Assembly: GCF_000142905.1 (NCBI RefSeq)
Contig: NW_013657659.1
Location: 401,915 to 465,914, forward strand
Direction: 5' to 3'
Length of the DNA stretch: 64,000 nt
From: Thecamonas trahens ATCC 50062
Lineage: Eukaryota > Apusozoa > Apusomonadida > Apusomonadidae
Below the pieces are notes generated by a model. That model searched no databases. It saw only the letters and a list, made by a program, of their open reading frames with translations, and was not told where the DNA came from. Shown here piece by piece: positions 27,950 through 37,907 of this stretch. The position numbers were made by a program, and so were the translations under genes. The first letter of the stretch is position 1. Each line of letters begins with the position of its first letter.

Positions 27950-29441
27950 TTAACGCCAGATCTGGCGGATGCTCATGTTCTCGTTCTCGTTGCGGTGCAT
28001 GACCTTTGCGACGGCCATGGTAAAGTCCTCCTGGGAGATGTGGATGCGGCGCTCGCGGAGGGCAAACATGCCGGCCTCTGTGACGACGGCCTTTGTCTCT
28101 GCGCCCGAAGCGCCGCCGAGAAGCGAAGCGATCTTCTTGAGGTCGATGCCGCGGGTGAGATTCATCTTGCGCGAGTGGATCTTGAGGATGTCGAGGCGTG
28201 CGGTCTCGGACGGGTTGGGGAACTCGATCTTGCGGTCGATGCGGCCCGGGCGGAGGAGGGCCGGGTCGAGGATGTCGATGCGGTTTGTGGCCATCAGAAC
28301 CTTGATGTTCTGCGAGGCCTCAAAGCCGTCAAGCTGGTTGAGTAGCTCGAGCATGGTCCGCTGGACCTCCGAGTCGCCGCGCGAGCCTTCGATGCGCGAC
28401 GAGCCGATCGAGTCGATCTCATCCATAAAGATGATGGACGGCGCGTGCTCGCGCGCCATGATGAACAGCTCACGGACCATGCGCGAGCCCTCACCGATGT
28501 ACTTTTGCACCAGCTCCGAGCCCGAGACCCGGATAAAGGTGCACTCGGTGTGGTGGGCGACGGCGCGGGCGAGGAGGGTCTTGCCGGTCCCCGGCGGGCC
28601 GAACAACAGCACGCCCTTGGGCTGCGCGATGCCAAGCGCATCAAACAGTTCCGGGTGCTTGATGGGGAGCTCGATGACTTCGCGGATCTGCTTGATCTGC
28701 TCGTCGAGCCCGCCGATCATGTCGTACGTTGCGTCGGGCACCTTCTCGACACGCATCAGCGACACAATCGGGTCGACCTTGTTGGGCAGGATCTTGTGGA
28801 GCTTGTACGACTCGGACCGGAGCGCAACTCGCGTGTTCGGCTTAATGTCCTTGATGTCCACTCCCTTGTCGAGCTTGACCACGTACTTGCCCTCCGGGTT
28901 GACCTTGACCAGCACCCGGTCCTTGCCCATGGCCTTGACCACCTCGCCCACGTACGAACCAGACGTCGAAAGCACCTTCAGCTCCTCGCGCAGCTCACGG
29001 ACCTGCACTCCCCCACCCTCGTGCAGTAAGTGCTAGCTGTAGCTGCTGAGGAGCCTTGGCCCTGCACAACTGGCATGCCAGGCAAGGCAGTGGCAGCCTT
29101 CGATCGGGCGCAAAAAATGGACGGGTCGCCCTGCTGCTTGCTGCTTGGCGCGCCACCTTCCATAGCAGGCAGGGGGCGAACAGGTACAGAGCAGGGGGGA
29201 GGGGGGGGGGGGGGGGAGTAGGGGAATAATGGGCTGGAGACTGGGAGTATGGGGAGTAGGGAGGGTGCAGGGGAAGGAGGCGGCACGGTACCTTTGAGTT
29301 GAGGTCGTTGCGCTGGGCCTCGAGCCGGCGCAGGTTCTCGGTCTTGTTCCGGACGGTGGCCTCCAGCTTGAGGATGCGGTCAGCGTAGTAGGAACGGAGG
29401 CCCTCGTGGCTGCCTGGGGCGGCCGCAGACGACTTTGTCAT
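27950..29441 (-). CDS. RPT6: 26S proteasome regulatory ATPase RPT6 (PSMC5), two exons
   Basis: Exons 29441-29292 and 29002-27950 give 400 residues, the usual length. Exon 1 encodes the N-terminal coiled coil ([34 protein letters not shown]) and stops at a GTACCG donor; exon 2 resumes after TGCAG in phase 0 with VRELREELK. Then come the OB domain ([20 protein letters not shown]) and the AAA domain with Walker A GPPGTGKT, Walker B IIFMDEID and arginine fingers ([12 protein letters not shown]). It ends MSIRQIWR like other RPT6 proteins, without an HbYX motif. In the cell it unfolds substrates in the heterohexameric base of the 26S proteasome. Confidence 0.97.
29003..29291 (-). other. Intron of RPT6
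   Basis: 289 nt, donor GTACCG, acceptor TGCAG, candidate branch site CTTAC about 25 nt before the acceptor. It contains a C/G run (29195-29218 on the plus strand). Homology of the two exon ends to the RPT6 coiled coil makes this the best supported intron in the window. Confidence 0.93.
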
Positions 29442-29626
29442 GCTCTTTGTGTGAGCGGTGACGAGTGTGGGTGGTTGGGTGGTGGTCGAGGTAGGACGTG
29501 CGCTGCGGGAGGGCGAGGTCGCTGAGCGGCGGGCGACGGGCGACGGGCGACGGGCGGAGGGTGACGGGCAATGGGTGGCGGGCGGGAATGGAAGGAGGGG
29601 CATATCATTCTAATGGTCAGAGTCTG

Positions 29627-31621
29627 TCAAAAGAAAAGCTCACCATCCGAGTCGGCATCCGCGTCGGGTGGATCGCTGGGCGATGGTGCGGGGTTGGGGT
29701 TGGGGTTGGGGGTAGCGGGTGCGGGCGCGGGTGAGGCCGAGCCGGACGACGACCAGTCCGAGTCGGAGAGGGCATCTGCGGGCGCAGCGCGTCGGGTGCC
29801 ATGCGGGTCCAGCTCGGGCCTAGACTTGGACTTGGACTTGGACTTGGACTTGAGGCTGAACTTGGACTTGGACTTGGACTTGGCCTTGGCCTTGGACTTG
29901 GACTTGGACTTGGCCTTGGCTTGAGACTTGGACCTGGCCTTGGACTTGGACTTGGCCTTTGTCTTGGATGCTGATCTGCGTGACGGTGTTGCGCGCGAGG
30001 AGCGCGACTTGGACATGTCGGAGCGCGACGAGCGGTGGTGATGGTGGCGAGATGAGCGCGAGCGGGAGTGGCGATGGGCCGACGACGAGGCCGAGGCAGA
30101 TGCGGAATCCGGGGCAGATGCGGATGCCGAAGCGGATGGCGAGGCGTGGCCTGAGCCTTCGGCCGAAGCCGGGCCAGAGGCATGACCGGCGTGGTCAGCA
30201 TTGTCGGCGTCTGCGTCGGCGGCAAGGTCGAGGCTCGACGCCGGGCGCGGCGAGGAGACCGGGGTGTGGTCCTCGGCAGCGTTGCCGGCAGTGCCTGCGT
30301 CCGAGTTGCACGACGAGAGGAGAGTGGCATCGGAGCCTGCCGGCGAGATGTGTGCGGCAGTGGCGTGAGCGATGCGGGCCTTGCGGGCCTCTTGCTTGGC
30401 AGAGAGGCGCGACTGGACGGAGAGCTCGGCGAGCTGCTCAAACATGGCCTCCTGCTTGACGCGGGCGAGGTCAAGCTCGACACGCGCGGTAGAGAGCTCG
30501 TTGGCGAGGCGGGCGTTGTTGGCCTGTGTGGCGGAGAGCTCTTCCTCGAGGGCAGCGGCCTTGGCCTCTGCGGCGGCGCGGGCGGTCTCGGAGGCGTCGA
30601 GGTCCTCGGTGACCTGCTTGGCGTAGGCCTCGAGTGACTCGAAGCGCGGATCCGGGCCGCGGCGCTTGACGTTGGAGACAAACTCGTACTTGCGCTGCAG
30701 CTCGGCGTAGGCTTCGTTCGAGCGGGCGAGCTTTTTCTTGAGCACATGCAGCGTCATCGACATGTTGCGCAGCTTGTTGGGCGAGACTGGGACGGTGGCC
30801 GGCCCGTGGTGCTCGTCAAGGAGCTGCTCGGGCGTCGGGGTGCCCGGCGCGTAGCTGACCGACTTGGAGTGGCTCGCCTTGGCAGGCGGAGCCGGGGCCG
30901 GGATCGACGCAGCCACCGCCTGCGCCTCCTGTAGCAGCGACTGTAGCTTGCTGACCAGGGCAGCGTGCGCGGCCGAGTCGGTGGCGGAGACCCGCGGCGA
31001 GCGGCCCGACGGGCGCGGCATGTCGTCGATCGACAGCAGGCCGGGCGGGGCACCCGAGCCCGTGCCGATGCTGCCTAGCGGCGAGCGCGGCGGGCCGGCG
31101 GAGCTTGCACTCTCCTCGCTCTCGCGGCGGGAGCGGGGGAGTTGACTCTCCGAGTTTGTCGAGGCCAGGCTCGCACCGGAGCGCGAGACCGCAACCGAAA
31201 CCGAGCGCTGACGGCCGTTTGCAGCACGCTCGTTGTGGGCAAGCTTGCGATGGGCAAGATTCCTCGGGTGGGCCTCCGAGTCGAGCTCGGGCACCGAGCC
31301 AGAGAGGTCGACGCGGACGAGCGGAGGCTCGCGGCTCGACGTCGAGCCTGTGCTGGCGTTAAAGCGGACGTTGTTTTCGGGAGGGGCGGGAGCAGTTTCA
31401 GCAGCAGGCTGCGGCATGGTTGCAACTGCCGGGTCGTACTCGTGGGCGTGGGCGTCGGCGTAGGCAGCCAGAGCTGCCAGGTCGGTGGCGTACGTTGAGG
31501 CCAGGTCCTCAAAGGCCACGTGAGGCTGCAACACCTCGCCCGAGCCAAAGGCAAAGCCAGGTGCGCCAATAAAGCCAGAGCCTGTTCTCGGGTCAAAGGG
31601 CTCAAAGGCACTGGTGCTCAT
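29627..31621 (-). CDS. Coiled-coil protein with Lys-Ser/Lys-Ala repeat tail, family unknown
   Basis: 664 residues from the ATG at 31621. The N-terminal 270 residues are disordered (MSTSAFEPFDPRTGSGF, then Pro/Ser/Arg-rich). A coiled coil follows at about 290-440: NKLRNMSMTLHVLKKKLARS, AYAELQRKYEFVSNVKRR, then ALEEELSATQANNARLANEL. After an Ala/Ser/Asp-rich linker and a His/Arg/Ser patch comes a strongly basic tail of KSKSKAKAKSKSKSK type (DNA 29824-29966), encoded by the hexamer CTTGGA (plus strand), and then an acidic end (DADADSDGELFF). The tail could bind nucleic acid or microtubules and is rich in possible phosphorylation sites; this is inferred. No enzyme motif is present. It is divergent from the next gene, 180 bases away. 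Confidence 0.75.
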   Translation of the reverse strand: MSTSAFEPFDPRTGSGFIGAPGFAFGSGEVLQPHVAFEDLASTYATDLAALAAYADAHAHEYDPAVATMPQPAAETAPAPPENNVRFNASTGSTSSREPPLVRVDLSGSVPELDSEAHPRNLAHRKLAHNERAANGRQRSVSVAVSRSGASLASTNSESQLPRSRRESEESASSAGPPRSPLGSIGTGSGAPPGLLSIDDMPRPSGRSPRVSATDSAAHAALVSKLQSLLQEAQAVAASIPAPAPPAKASHSKSVSYAPGTPTPEQLLDEHHGPATVPVSPNKLRNMSMTLHVLKKKLARSNEAYAELQRKYEFVSNVKRRGPDPRFESLEAYAKQVTEDLDASETARAAAEAKAAALEEELSATQANNARLANELSTARVELDLARVKQEAMFEQLAELSVQSRLSAKQEARKARIAHATAAHISPAGSDATLLSSCNSDAGTAGNAAEDHTPVSSPRPASSLDLAADADADNADHAGHASGPASAEGSGHASPSASASASAPDSASASASSSAHRHSRSRSSRHHHHRSSRSDMSKSRSSRATPSRRSASKTKAKSKSKARSKSQAKAKSKSKSKAKAKSKSKSKFSLKSKSKSKSKSRPELDPHGTRRAAPADALSDSDWSSSGSASPAPAPATPNPNPNPAPSPSDPPDADADSDGELFF
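29824..29966. repeat. Coding hexamer repeat CTTGGA encoding Lys-Ser/Lys-Ala
   Basis: About 23 imperfect hexamers (CTTGGA, CTTGGC) in the tail of the coiled-coil gene. The unit is two codons, so expansion keeps the frame. Confidence 0.92.
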
Positions 31622-31801
31622 ACCAGGCGTGACCGTTGTTTGGGTGAGTATGAGCGAGAGAGGAGAGCGGTGGTTGGCGGTTGGCTGGCGGTGACTTTGT
31701 TGGGGGAGGAGGGGGGGGGTGGGGTGGTCATGATTCCATAAGAGTTTGTTGTTGGTGGGAATGGTGGGTGGCCCAGGCACATTCGTCTCGCTCTCGCCGG
31801 A

Positions 31802-33241
31802 ATGAAGTCGCAGCCGTTGGCCGGTCCATTTGCTCCCGGCATGGGAATGGGTCCTGGCATGGGCATGGGTATGGGTATGGGTATGGGTGTTCCGCAGCGA
31901 GTGCCTGTCGGCCCAGCAATGGCTATGCCGCAGGGTAGAGCCATGCCTATGGCTGGCGGCCCGGTCGCCCACGGCCGTCCGTTGCCTCTCGGCCAAGCCG
32001 CCGCCGGCATGCCGCACCCGCATCTCGGCCCGCAGCAGGGCCACCCGGGCTTCGCCCCACACATGCCGCACGTTCCGCACCACCACCCGCAGTCGCCGGT
32101 CGGAAAGTACTACAACCATGGTCTGCACGCCAGCGGACAGGCCGGCGGGCAGGCGGCGGCAGCGGCGGCGGCGGCGGGGCAGTCCAGTGTCGCGCCCGAG
32201 GCGTACGCCGTTCGTGCGGCGCTCAAGGCGTCGATTGCCGAGGCCGAGGCGCGCCAGCTGCGCAAGGCCAACTCGGTCCTTGTCCGGCAGCATGTGTCGT
32301 CCAAGCTGCATCGGCTGCCGCCGGCGCCGCGCGACTCGACTGGCGCCCGCGAGTACCGGCTGGAGGAGGCGCTGGTGACGGAGCGCGCCGAGTTTACCCG
32401 CATCCTCGCCGACCTGGAGCGCGAGCTGGAGGAGGTCAAGGCGGCGGCGGCTCGGTATGCCGGACAGGACGGCTCGGCGGCACTCATCAACCGCGTGGCC
32501 GAGCTCGAGGCCGCGCAGAGCCAGGCCGAACAGGCCATGGCCGTCCTCCGCCGCGAGCGCAACGTCGCACTGCAGCAGACCGATCTTTGGGCAACGTCGG
32601 CAAAGCGGCTGGGGTATGTGGCGCAGTCCGGCCGGCGGGCCAAGGACGCCGCGGCGGCGCTCGGCCCGGTCGTGCGTGGGCCAGCGTCAGCCGCTTCAGG
32701 CGCGCTCGCCCTCGAGAACGAGGCACTGCGGACCAAGCTTGCCCAGGCCCGCGCCGCCGCCGACGCCCGCGAGTACGAGGCTGCTAAGGAGCGCGAGGTC
32801 CGGGTCATGACCCACGGCCAGTACGCAGACCGCGACGTCGACATCCTCCGCATCAAGAACGCCAATCTCCTCCGCGACCTCAAGACTCTCGCCCACGAGA
32901 ACCTCCGTACCAAGCGCCGCTACAAGCTCGCCAAGCGGACACTCGAAGAGACCGAGCGCGCCTTGATCGACGCCCAGGGCGACGACGTCACTCTCGCAGG
33001 CACCAACGCGTTTGGCGCACAAGGCTCGCAGCACTCGCTCGCCTCGACCGCCTTTGCCTCCCGTCGCCCGGCAGGCATTCCGGGCGTCGTCCCGGCCGTT
33101 GGCCCGGCCGCCGCGCCCTACACTCTTCCGGCTTCGCTCCCGCCGCAGGCTGCGCCCTACGGCCGTGGTCCCATTCATGGCCTCGCCGGTGGCCCCGCCC
33201 GTGGCCCGCGCACCAACATCCCCGGCGTTGTCCGCAAGTAG
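31802..33241 (+). CDS. Coiled-coil protein with Met-Gly repeat N-terminus, family unknown
   Basis: 479 residues from the ATG at 31802. The first 100 residues are low complexity: a GMGMGMG run encoded by a GGTATG hexamer repeat (31840-31890), then Pro/His-rich segments and an Ala run. Residues about 140-400 form a segmented coiled coil (LKASIAEAEARQLRKAN, EFTRILADLERELEEVK, NRVAELEAAQSQAEQAM, NLLRDLKTLAHENLRTKRR). The C-terminus is Pro/Gly/Ala-rich and ends GPRTNIPGVVRK. There is no transmembrane segment or enzyme signature. A structural or scaffold role, for instance at the cytoskeleton, is plausible but not shown. Confidence 0.75.
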   Translation: MKSQPLAGPFAPGMGMGPGMGMGMGMGMGVPQRVPVGPAMAMPQGRAMPMAGGPVAHGRPLPLGQAAAGMPHPHLGPQQGHPGFAPHMPHVPHHHPQSPVGKYYNHGLHASGQAGGQAAAAAAAAGQSSVAPEAYAVRAALKASIAEAEARQLRKANSVLVRQHVSSKLHRLPPAPRDSTGAREYRLEEALVTERAEFTRILADLERELEEVKAAAARYAGQDGSAALINRVAELEAAQSQAEQAMAVLRRERNVALQQTDLWATSAKRLGYVAQSGRRAKDAAAALGPVVRGPASAASGALALENEALRTKLAQARAAADAREYEAAKEREVRVMTHGQYADRDVDILRIKNANLLRDLKTLAHENLRTKRRYKLAKRTLEETERALIDAQGDDVTLAGTNAFGAQGSQHSLASTAFASRRPAGIPGVVPAVGPAAAPYTLPASLPPQAAPYGRGPIHGLAGGPARGPRTNIPGVVRK

Positions 33242-33507
33242 TTGCATCGCGCATGCAAGCGATCTTGAGTGAAAGACATGATCTGTGCAGCGAGGTGGAT
33301 GGATGAGAGTGGGGACGGAGGTAAGTGGGACTGTGGGGTGGCGCGAGGTCCGGGTCGGAGTAGCAGTCCGAGCTGGGCTCTGCCTCGGTTCGAGCCACCT
33401 GACTCTGCTCTAGCGTACGAGCGTCGGGAAGCGACCGATCTGGCCGCCACTTCACGCCGGCGACTACACAGACTTATTTCTATCTCTCTAGCACTGTGAG
33501 CGCAACC

Positions 33508-33633
33508 ATGATGGACACGTACCTGCTGGGGTGGTCGTTGTGGATTCTTGCCTCGTTCTGCTGCGTGGTGGCTGCACCCGTCCTCGCTGCCGTCGCAGAC
33601 AACCGACGCCAGCGCTCTGGCCGCGCACTCTGA
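33508..33633 (+). CDS. Candidate 41-residue membrane microprotein
   Basis: A short frame with two ATGs at its start encodes 41 residues: a polar head (MMDTYLLGWS), one hydrophobic segment of about 20 residues (LWILASFCCVVAAP onward) and a basic tail (NRRQRSGRAL). This is the layout of a single-pass tail-in-cytosol microprotein. It sits alone in the 585-base gap between two 3' ends, where no promoter is otherwise needed, and a TATCTCTCTAG tract just before it resembles a splice acceptor, so a further upstream exon is possible. Chance occurrence cannot be excluded at this length. The rest of 33242-33826 shows nothing else. Confidence 0.3.
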   Translation: MMDTYLLGWSLWILASFCCVVAAPVLAAVADNRRQRSGRAL

Positions 33634-33826
33634 CAACCTTCACCTTGCATACTCTAGCGGTGGTGGCGGTGGTGGCTGTGGGGCCAGACATGTCGCCCTG
33701 CTGGCGACGCGGGGGCCCGGCGGCGAGGCGGGGCCAATGATTTGGGTCAGGTTGGGCCCAACCGCGCGCAGCGATTGGTGCTGCGGGCGAGGTAGATGTG
33801 TAAAGCGGCGCTGTGACAGGTGTGCT

Positions 33827-34916
33827 TTATGTGAGAGCGGCGGCGATGGTGTCGAGTGAAGCGACAAACTTGGGCAGCGAGTCGAGGTTGAGGAGGCGGA
33901 GATGGTTGAGGGCAGCGGCGGCGGCGGAGCCGATGGCCGGCGCGCAGTCGTCGAGCGGCTCGTCCATGGCGGCAGCGGCAGCAGCGTCATCGACAGCAGC
34001 GTACAGCGCCTTGCTCAGGTCTAGCAAGTCGTCCATCCACACGACCTGCCAGCCGCGGCCGTTGATGACGGCGTCCCACTCGGTCGGGCGGAGGGTGTCG
34101 AGCGACTCGGCATCGCGTGAGGCGAGGTACTTGACCGCCGACGCCGACGCCATCAGAAGCTGGTGCGCCGACGCGGCCGTGGCCGCCAGCGCTAAGAGCG
34201 CCGCAGCATGCGGATCGTCACTGGCCGCGCTCGACCCGGCGCCGTCGGGTCCGACGCCGGCGTCCTCGTTGAGCTCGTTGATGGCGTCGGTGAGGACAGC
34301 GGCCCAGCCGCGGATCCGACCAATCACCGCCTTACCCGAGTCAACGGGTGTGGTAGCCAGCGCCTCGCAGGCACTTGTCAGCATGCCGACCTTGGTTGCC
34401 GGCACCGAGTCTGGATCGTTGGCCAGGGCGGTGAGGACCGCCACCGCCGCGCTGAGCACAGCATCCACGCGGGCAGCCACGCCGAGAGCCACCTCTCGAC
34501 AGGCATGTGCGTCGGTGGTGGGAATCAGCGCGGCGATCTTTGACAGAGCCTCGCCGATGTGCCCCCGCAGTGAGGCCACCGCTTGGGCTTCCGAGTCGGC
34601 TGTGAGGCCGAGCACAACTGCCATCTCCTCGATCACCCCCGATGTAAGTCCACAACCAGTGATCTTCCTCTCCTCTCACTCGCACACTCCCACTACCTCA
34701 CGTACACTCGATAAACTGCTTGCGAGCAGTGAGCGCAAGCGGCGAGACGTTTGCCAGCAACTCGCCAGCCTCTTCGACCGAGAGCGCTGGAGCCGAAGCG
34801 ACGCTCGAGTCACCACCGGAAGCATAGGCAGCTGCAGCGACCCGTGTCCGCACCACATCAGCAAGCACCTCCCGAGCAAGTACACGGCGTTCGTCGTCCA
34901 CAGCTGTCCCGCTCAT
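33827..34916 (-). CDS. All-helical protein, possibly GCIP/cyclin-D1-binding protein 1-like, two exons
   Basis: Exons 34916-34706 and 34617-33827 give 333 residues. Exon 1 (MSGTAVDDERRVLAREVLAD to LTARKQFIE) stops at a GTACGT donor; exon 2 resumes after GGCAG in matching phase with FVLGLTADSEAQAV. The 88-nt intron has CTTAC about 29 nt before the acceptor. The chain is almost wholly Ala/Leu-rich helices without low complexity. The block GWQVVWMDDLLDLSKALYAA followed by AVDD, and a preceding LLALAATAASAHQLLMAS helix, recall the Grap2/cyclin-D-interacting (GCIP) family of inhibitory HLH-type proteins. The match is by general pattern only, so treat the name as tentative. Confidence 0.6.
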
Positions 34917-35276
34917 GACTCTGTCTATGTGTGTGCGTATGTGGTGTGTGTGTGGGGGGGGGTGTTGAGTGAGGTGTGGCCAGTCGAGTTGGCTGAGATG
35001 GGGGACGGGAAGGGAGAGAGGGGGGGACATTCGCTCGCTGTGGGCTTCCCTGCCGCCTTGCGGGGAAGTACGGCCTGTATCGCCCGTCTTGACACGATGA
35101 TGGGGGTGGTTTGTGGCTAAGTATGATCGATGGTTGTAGTTGGAGTGATGGTGGGAGGAGGAGGAGGAGGCGGTGTCAGTCGTGGGTGCTGCTGATGCCG
35201 ATGTCGATGGCCGTGCCAACGCCACTCCACTCGCTGGGAGACAAGGCGGAGGGGAGCGAAAGGAGCGAGGCGAGGC
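34917..35276. other. Divergent intergenic region, no gene
   Basis: 360 bases between the GCIP-like start (minus) and the AcpS start (plus), with GT and G runs (34925-34963, 35017-35026) and an AGG repeat (35155-35171). It probably holds both promoters. Confidence 0.6.
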
Positions 35277-35672
35277 ATGCGTGTGCTGGGACTTGGGACG
35301 GACATTGTGAGCGTGGCGAGAGTGGCGGCGACGGTGGGGCGGACAGGCGGACGGTTTGTGCAGCGAGTGCTGACGAGCAACGAGCTGCAGGAGTACTCGG
35401 CGAGGCTGTCCGAGGTTGGCGAACACGGCGCGCATCAGTACCTCGCTGCCCAGTGGGCGGCCAAGGAGGCGGTCTACAAGGCACTGGGCGGCGAGTCGGT
35501 GGTGGTGTGGAGGGATGTCGAGGTCCTGCGGGCGCCATCGGGCGCGCCTACTGTCACCATCCCCGACGACGTTGTTACCGATCGCGGCATCGACTCTGTC
35601 CTCATCTCGCTCTCGCACGAGGAGAGCCACGCCGTGGCCACAGCCATTGTCCAGGGCCGCCGCACTGCGTGA
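35277..35672 (+). CDS. acpS: Holo-[acyl-carrier-protein] synthase (AcpS-type phosphopantetheinyl transferase)
   Basis: 131 residues, the usual AcpS length. The enzyme moves the 4'-phosphopantetheine arm of CoA onto a serine of acyl carrier protein, most likely the mitochondrial type II system here. Seen: VLGLGTDIVSVARV (metal-binding Asp of GTDIV), a basic RFVQRVLTSNELQEY, the second signature WAAKEAVYKALG (catalytic Glu and Lys), and ISLSHEESHAVATAIV at the end. All signature residues are intact. No clear targeting peptide precedes the GTDIV motif, which begins five residues after the Met, so an upstream targeting exon may exist. Confidence 0.95.
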   Translation: MRVLGLGTDIVSVARVAATVGRTGGRFVQRVLTSNELQEYSARLSEVGEHGAHQYLAAQWAAKEAVYKALGGESVVVWRDVEVLRAPSGAPTVTIPDDVVTDRGIDSVLISLSHEESHAVATAIVQGRRTA

Positions 35673-35819
35673 CAGCGTGCCATCGGGCGTCGCTGAGGTG
35701 GCTAGGCGGAGCAAGACTGGGCTTGTTCAGCTGAGATTGCACTGCTCCTCGGCCTCGGCTGATATTGGGCGCGTCTCGCCACCGACGTGACGAACGGGCT
35801 GGGTCCGACTCAGCTTTGT

Positions 35820-36045
35820 CCGACTCGTCCGGCCCGGCCCGGCCCGGCTCGTCCGGCCCGGCCCGGCTCGTCCGGCCCGGCCCGGCTCGTCCGGCACGGG
35901 CTCGGCTATTCCGGCCCGGCTCGTCCGGCCCGGCCGGGCTCGTCCGGCACGGGCTCTGCTATTATCGGGCTTTGTCCGACTCGTCCGGCCCGGCTCGACT
36001 CGTCCGGCCCGGCCTGGCCCGGGCCGACTCGTCCGGCACGGGCTC
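35820..36045. repeat. GC-rich tandem repeat around TCCGGCCCGGCTCG
   Basis: About fifteen imperfect copies of a 14-base core CGGCCCGGCTCGTC, with variants carrying GGCACGGGCTCGG and occasional TATT or TTTGTC, fill the gap between acpS and the NEK kinase. The unit itself contains the palindrome CCGG. Open frames through it encode only Pro/Ala/Arg/Gly repeats and I do not call them genes. The remaining gap (35673-36190) shows nothing else. Confidence 0.92.
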
Positions 36046-36190
36046 GGCTATTATCTGCCGCGTCTTGCCACCGACGTGGCGATCGGGCTGTGCTTGGCTG
36101 GGCCCGATTCAGCTGGGCTCAACTCGTCCGAACTCGGCCGGTCGAACTCGGCTCATCTCACTCGTCTCTGGCCGTCTGTTCAACGTATCC

Positions 36191-37849
36191 ATGACGACCC
36201 TCGACGACTACCGCGTGCTCGATGCCAACCTCGGCAAGGGCTCCTTTGGCCAGGTGGCCCGCATTGAACGCAAGCGTGACGGCAAGGTACGTATACAATT
36301 TCCCCATCCCCATGCCCGTCGCTCTCCTTGTTGCCTCTCCCTATGGCCATGCCCTCCTTGGCTAGTGCGTTGCCGGAGCCTCGCCTGCGCGCGCGCAACA
36401 TGAGCGAGCCAGGCACCGCCCGGGTGCAAGACAGCAGGCTCCCTCCCGACCACCAACCATACCACCAGCTACACCACTACCATGAACATCACTCTAGCTT
36501 GTCGCGATTTGTGTGGTATGTGGCGGTGTCGCGGTAGGCGGGCTGGTGAGGCGGGCGAGCGGGTGGGGTCGGGTTTAAGCGCCAACAAAATCTGCAAAAT
36601 TTCAAACGGAATTTGCTTCGGGCACGGCAGCAGAGATAGTGGCCCATGACGTGGGAGAACTCACTCACGAGAGCGCGTGGGCTGGGCGGTGTACAATGGA
36701 CAGACGCTTGTGTGGAAGGAGATGGAATACGGGAAGATGTCCGAGAAGGAGAAGAAGCAGCTCGTGTCCGAGGTCAACATTCTGCGCGACCTCCGGCACC
36801 CGAACATTGTGCGGTATGTGGACCGGATCATTGACAAGGACTCGTACAAGATCTACGTGATCATGGAGTTCTGCGAAGGCGGCGACCTGGCGCAGTTTAT
36901 TGCCAAGTGCCGGCAGCAGCGGCGGTACATCGAGGAGGATCTCATCTGGCGGGTGCTGACGCAGCTCCTGCTCGCGCTCCACGACTGCCACTCGCGGCAG
37001 ATCCTGCACCGCGACATCAAGCCGGGCAACATTCTCCTCGACGCCAACAAGAACGTCAAGCTCGGCGACTTTGGGCTGGCGCGTGTCCTCGGTTCAAAGT
37101 CGCTCTTTGCGCACACGTACGTCGGCACGCCGTTCTACATGTCGCCGGAGCAGGTCCGTGGTGTGGCGTACAACTCCAAGTCGGACGTGTGGTCGCTCGG
37201 GTGCCTCATCTACGAGATGGCGGCGCTCTCGCCGCCGTTTGTGGCCTCGACCCACACCAAGCTCATCGAGAAGATCAAGGAGGGCCGCTACCGCCGGCTG
37301 CCGTCGGTCTACTCGGAGGACCTGACCAAGGTTATTAAGGCCATGCTCGAGATGTCGACGACCCGCCGGGCCTCGGTCCGTTCGCTTATGGACTTTCCGC
37401 CCATCGCCCTTCGCCTCCGCGAGCGCAAGGTCTCGCAGCACTACGCAGCGGTGAAGAAGCGTGAGGAGGAGGCCGAGAGCCGCGCTGACGAGCTCACCGC
37501 GCTCAAACGCTCGCTCAAGGCGCGCGAGGCCAAGCTCGCCGAGCGCGAGCGTGTCGTCTCCTCGGTCTTTGCCACCCTCAAGGCCAAGCTCGAGGCCCTC
37601 GGCGAGCCCGTCCCGGCCCTCGAGTCGCTCTTCGCCGAGGCCCGTGCAGGCGCCTCCCGCGAGGCCACTCCCGAGCTCGAGGACGCGTTTACCATCTCGC
37701 ATACCTCGCCGCCGACTTCGGCCGACCTCGCCACCGCCGCGCCCTCGTCGTCGTACCTGACCTCCGACGCTTCGCAGCTGCGCTACGGCGCCAAGCTCCG
37801 CTCGCGCGCCGTGCCCTCGACCACCGCTACCTATGGCATCCGCTCGTAG
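36191..37849 (+). CDS. NEK-family protein kinase (NEK2-like), two exons
   Basis: Exons 36191-36286 and 36704-37849 give 413 residues. Exon 1 encodes MTTLDDYRVLDANLGKGSFG with the glycine loop and ends DGK at a GTACGT donor; exon 2 resumes after GACAG in phase 0 with TLVWKEMEYGKMSEKEKKQL, exactly the NEK order (catalytic Lys in VWKEM). Then HRDIKPGNILL, DFGLARVL, activation-loop VGTPFYMSPEQ and the conserved C-lobe. After the kinase (about residue 290) a coiled coil follows (HYAAVKKREEEAESRADEL, LKAREAKLAERERVV), as in NEK2, where it drives dimerisation. NEKs act in centrosome or basal-body and mitotic control. The Ser/Thr-rich tail may be autophosphorylated. Confidence 0.95.
36287..36703 (+). 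other. Intron of the NEK gene
   Basis: 417 nt, the longest seen here; donor GTACGT, acceptor GACAG, possible branch site CTCAC about 40 nt before the acceptor. It includes an AT-richer patch at 36580-36612 unlike the surroundings. No nested gene is seen. Confidence 0.9.
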
Positions 37850-37907
37850 TACCTTTCCTCCACTCTATCTCTCTGCTAGAGCCAATAACATCTAGCGTGT
37901 ACCCTCT

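Noticed and set aside
35765-36403. 212-codon open frame over the CGGCCCGGCTCGTC array
   Set aside because: It encodes only repeated Ala/Arg/Pro/Gly/Ser from the tandem array and then runs into the NEK first exon, whose own ATG and kinase motif are clear.
36575-36615. Remnant of a second hAT end (AAAATTTCAAAC) in the NEK intron
   Set aside because: It shares a few AT-rich bases with the transposon end but has no CACTG terminus, duplication or partner.
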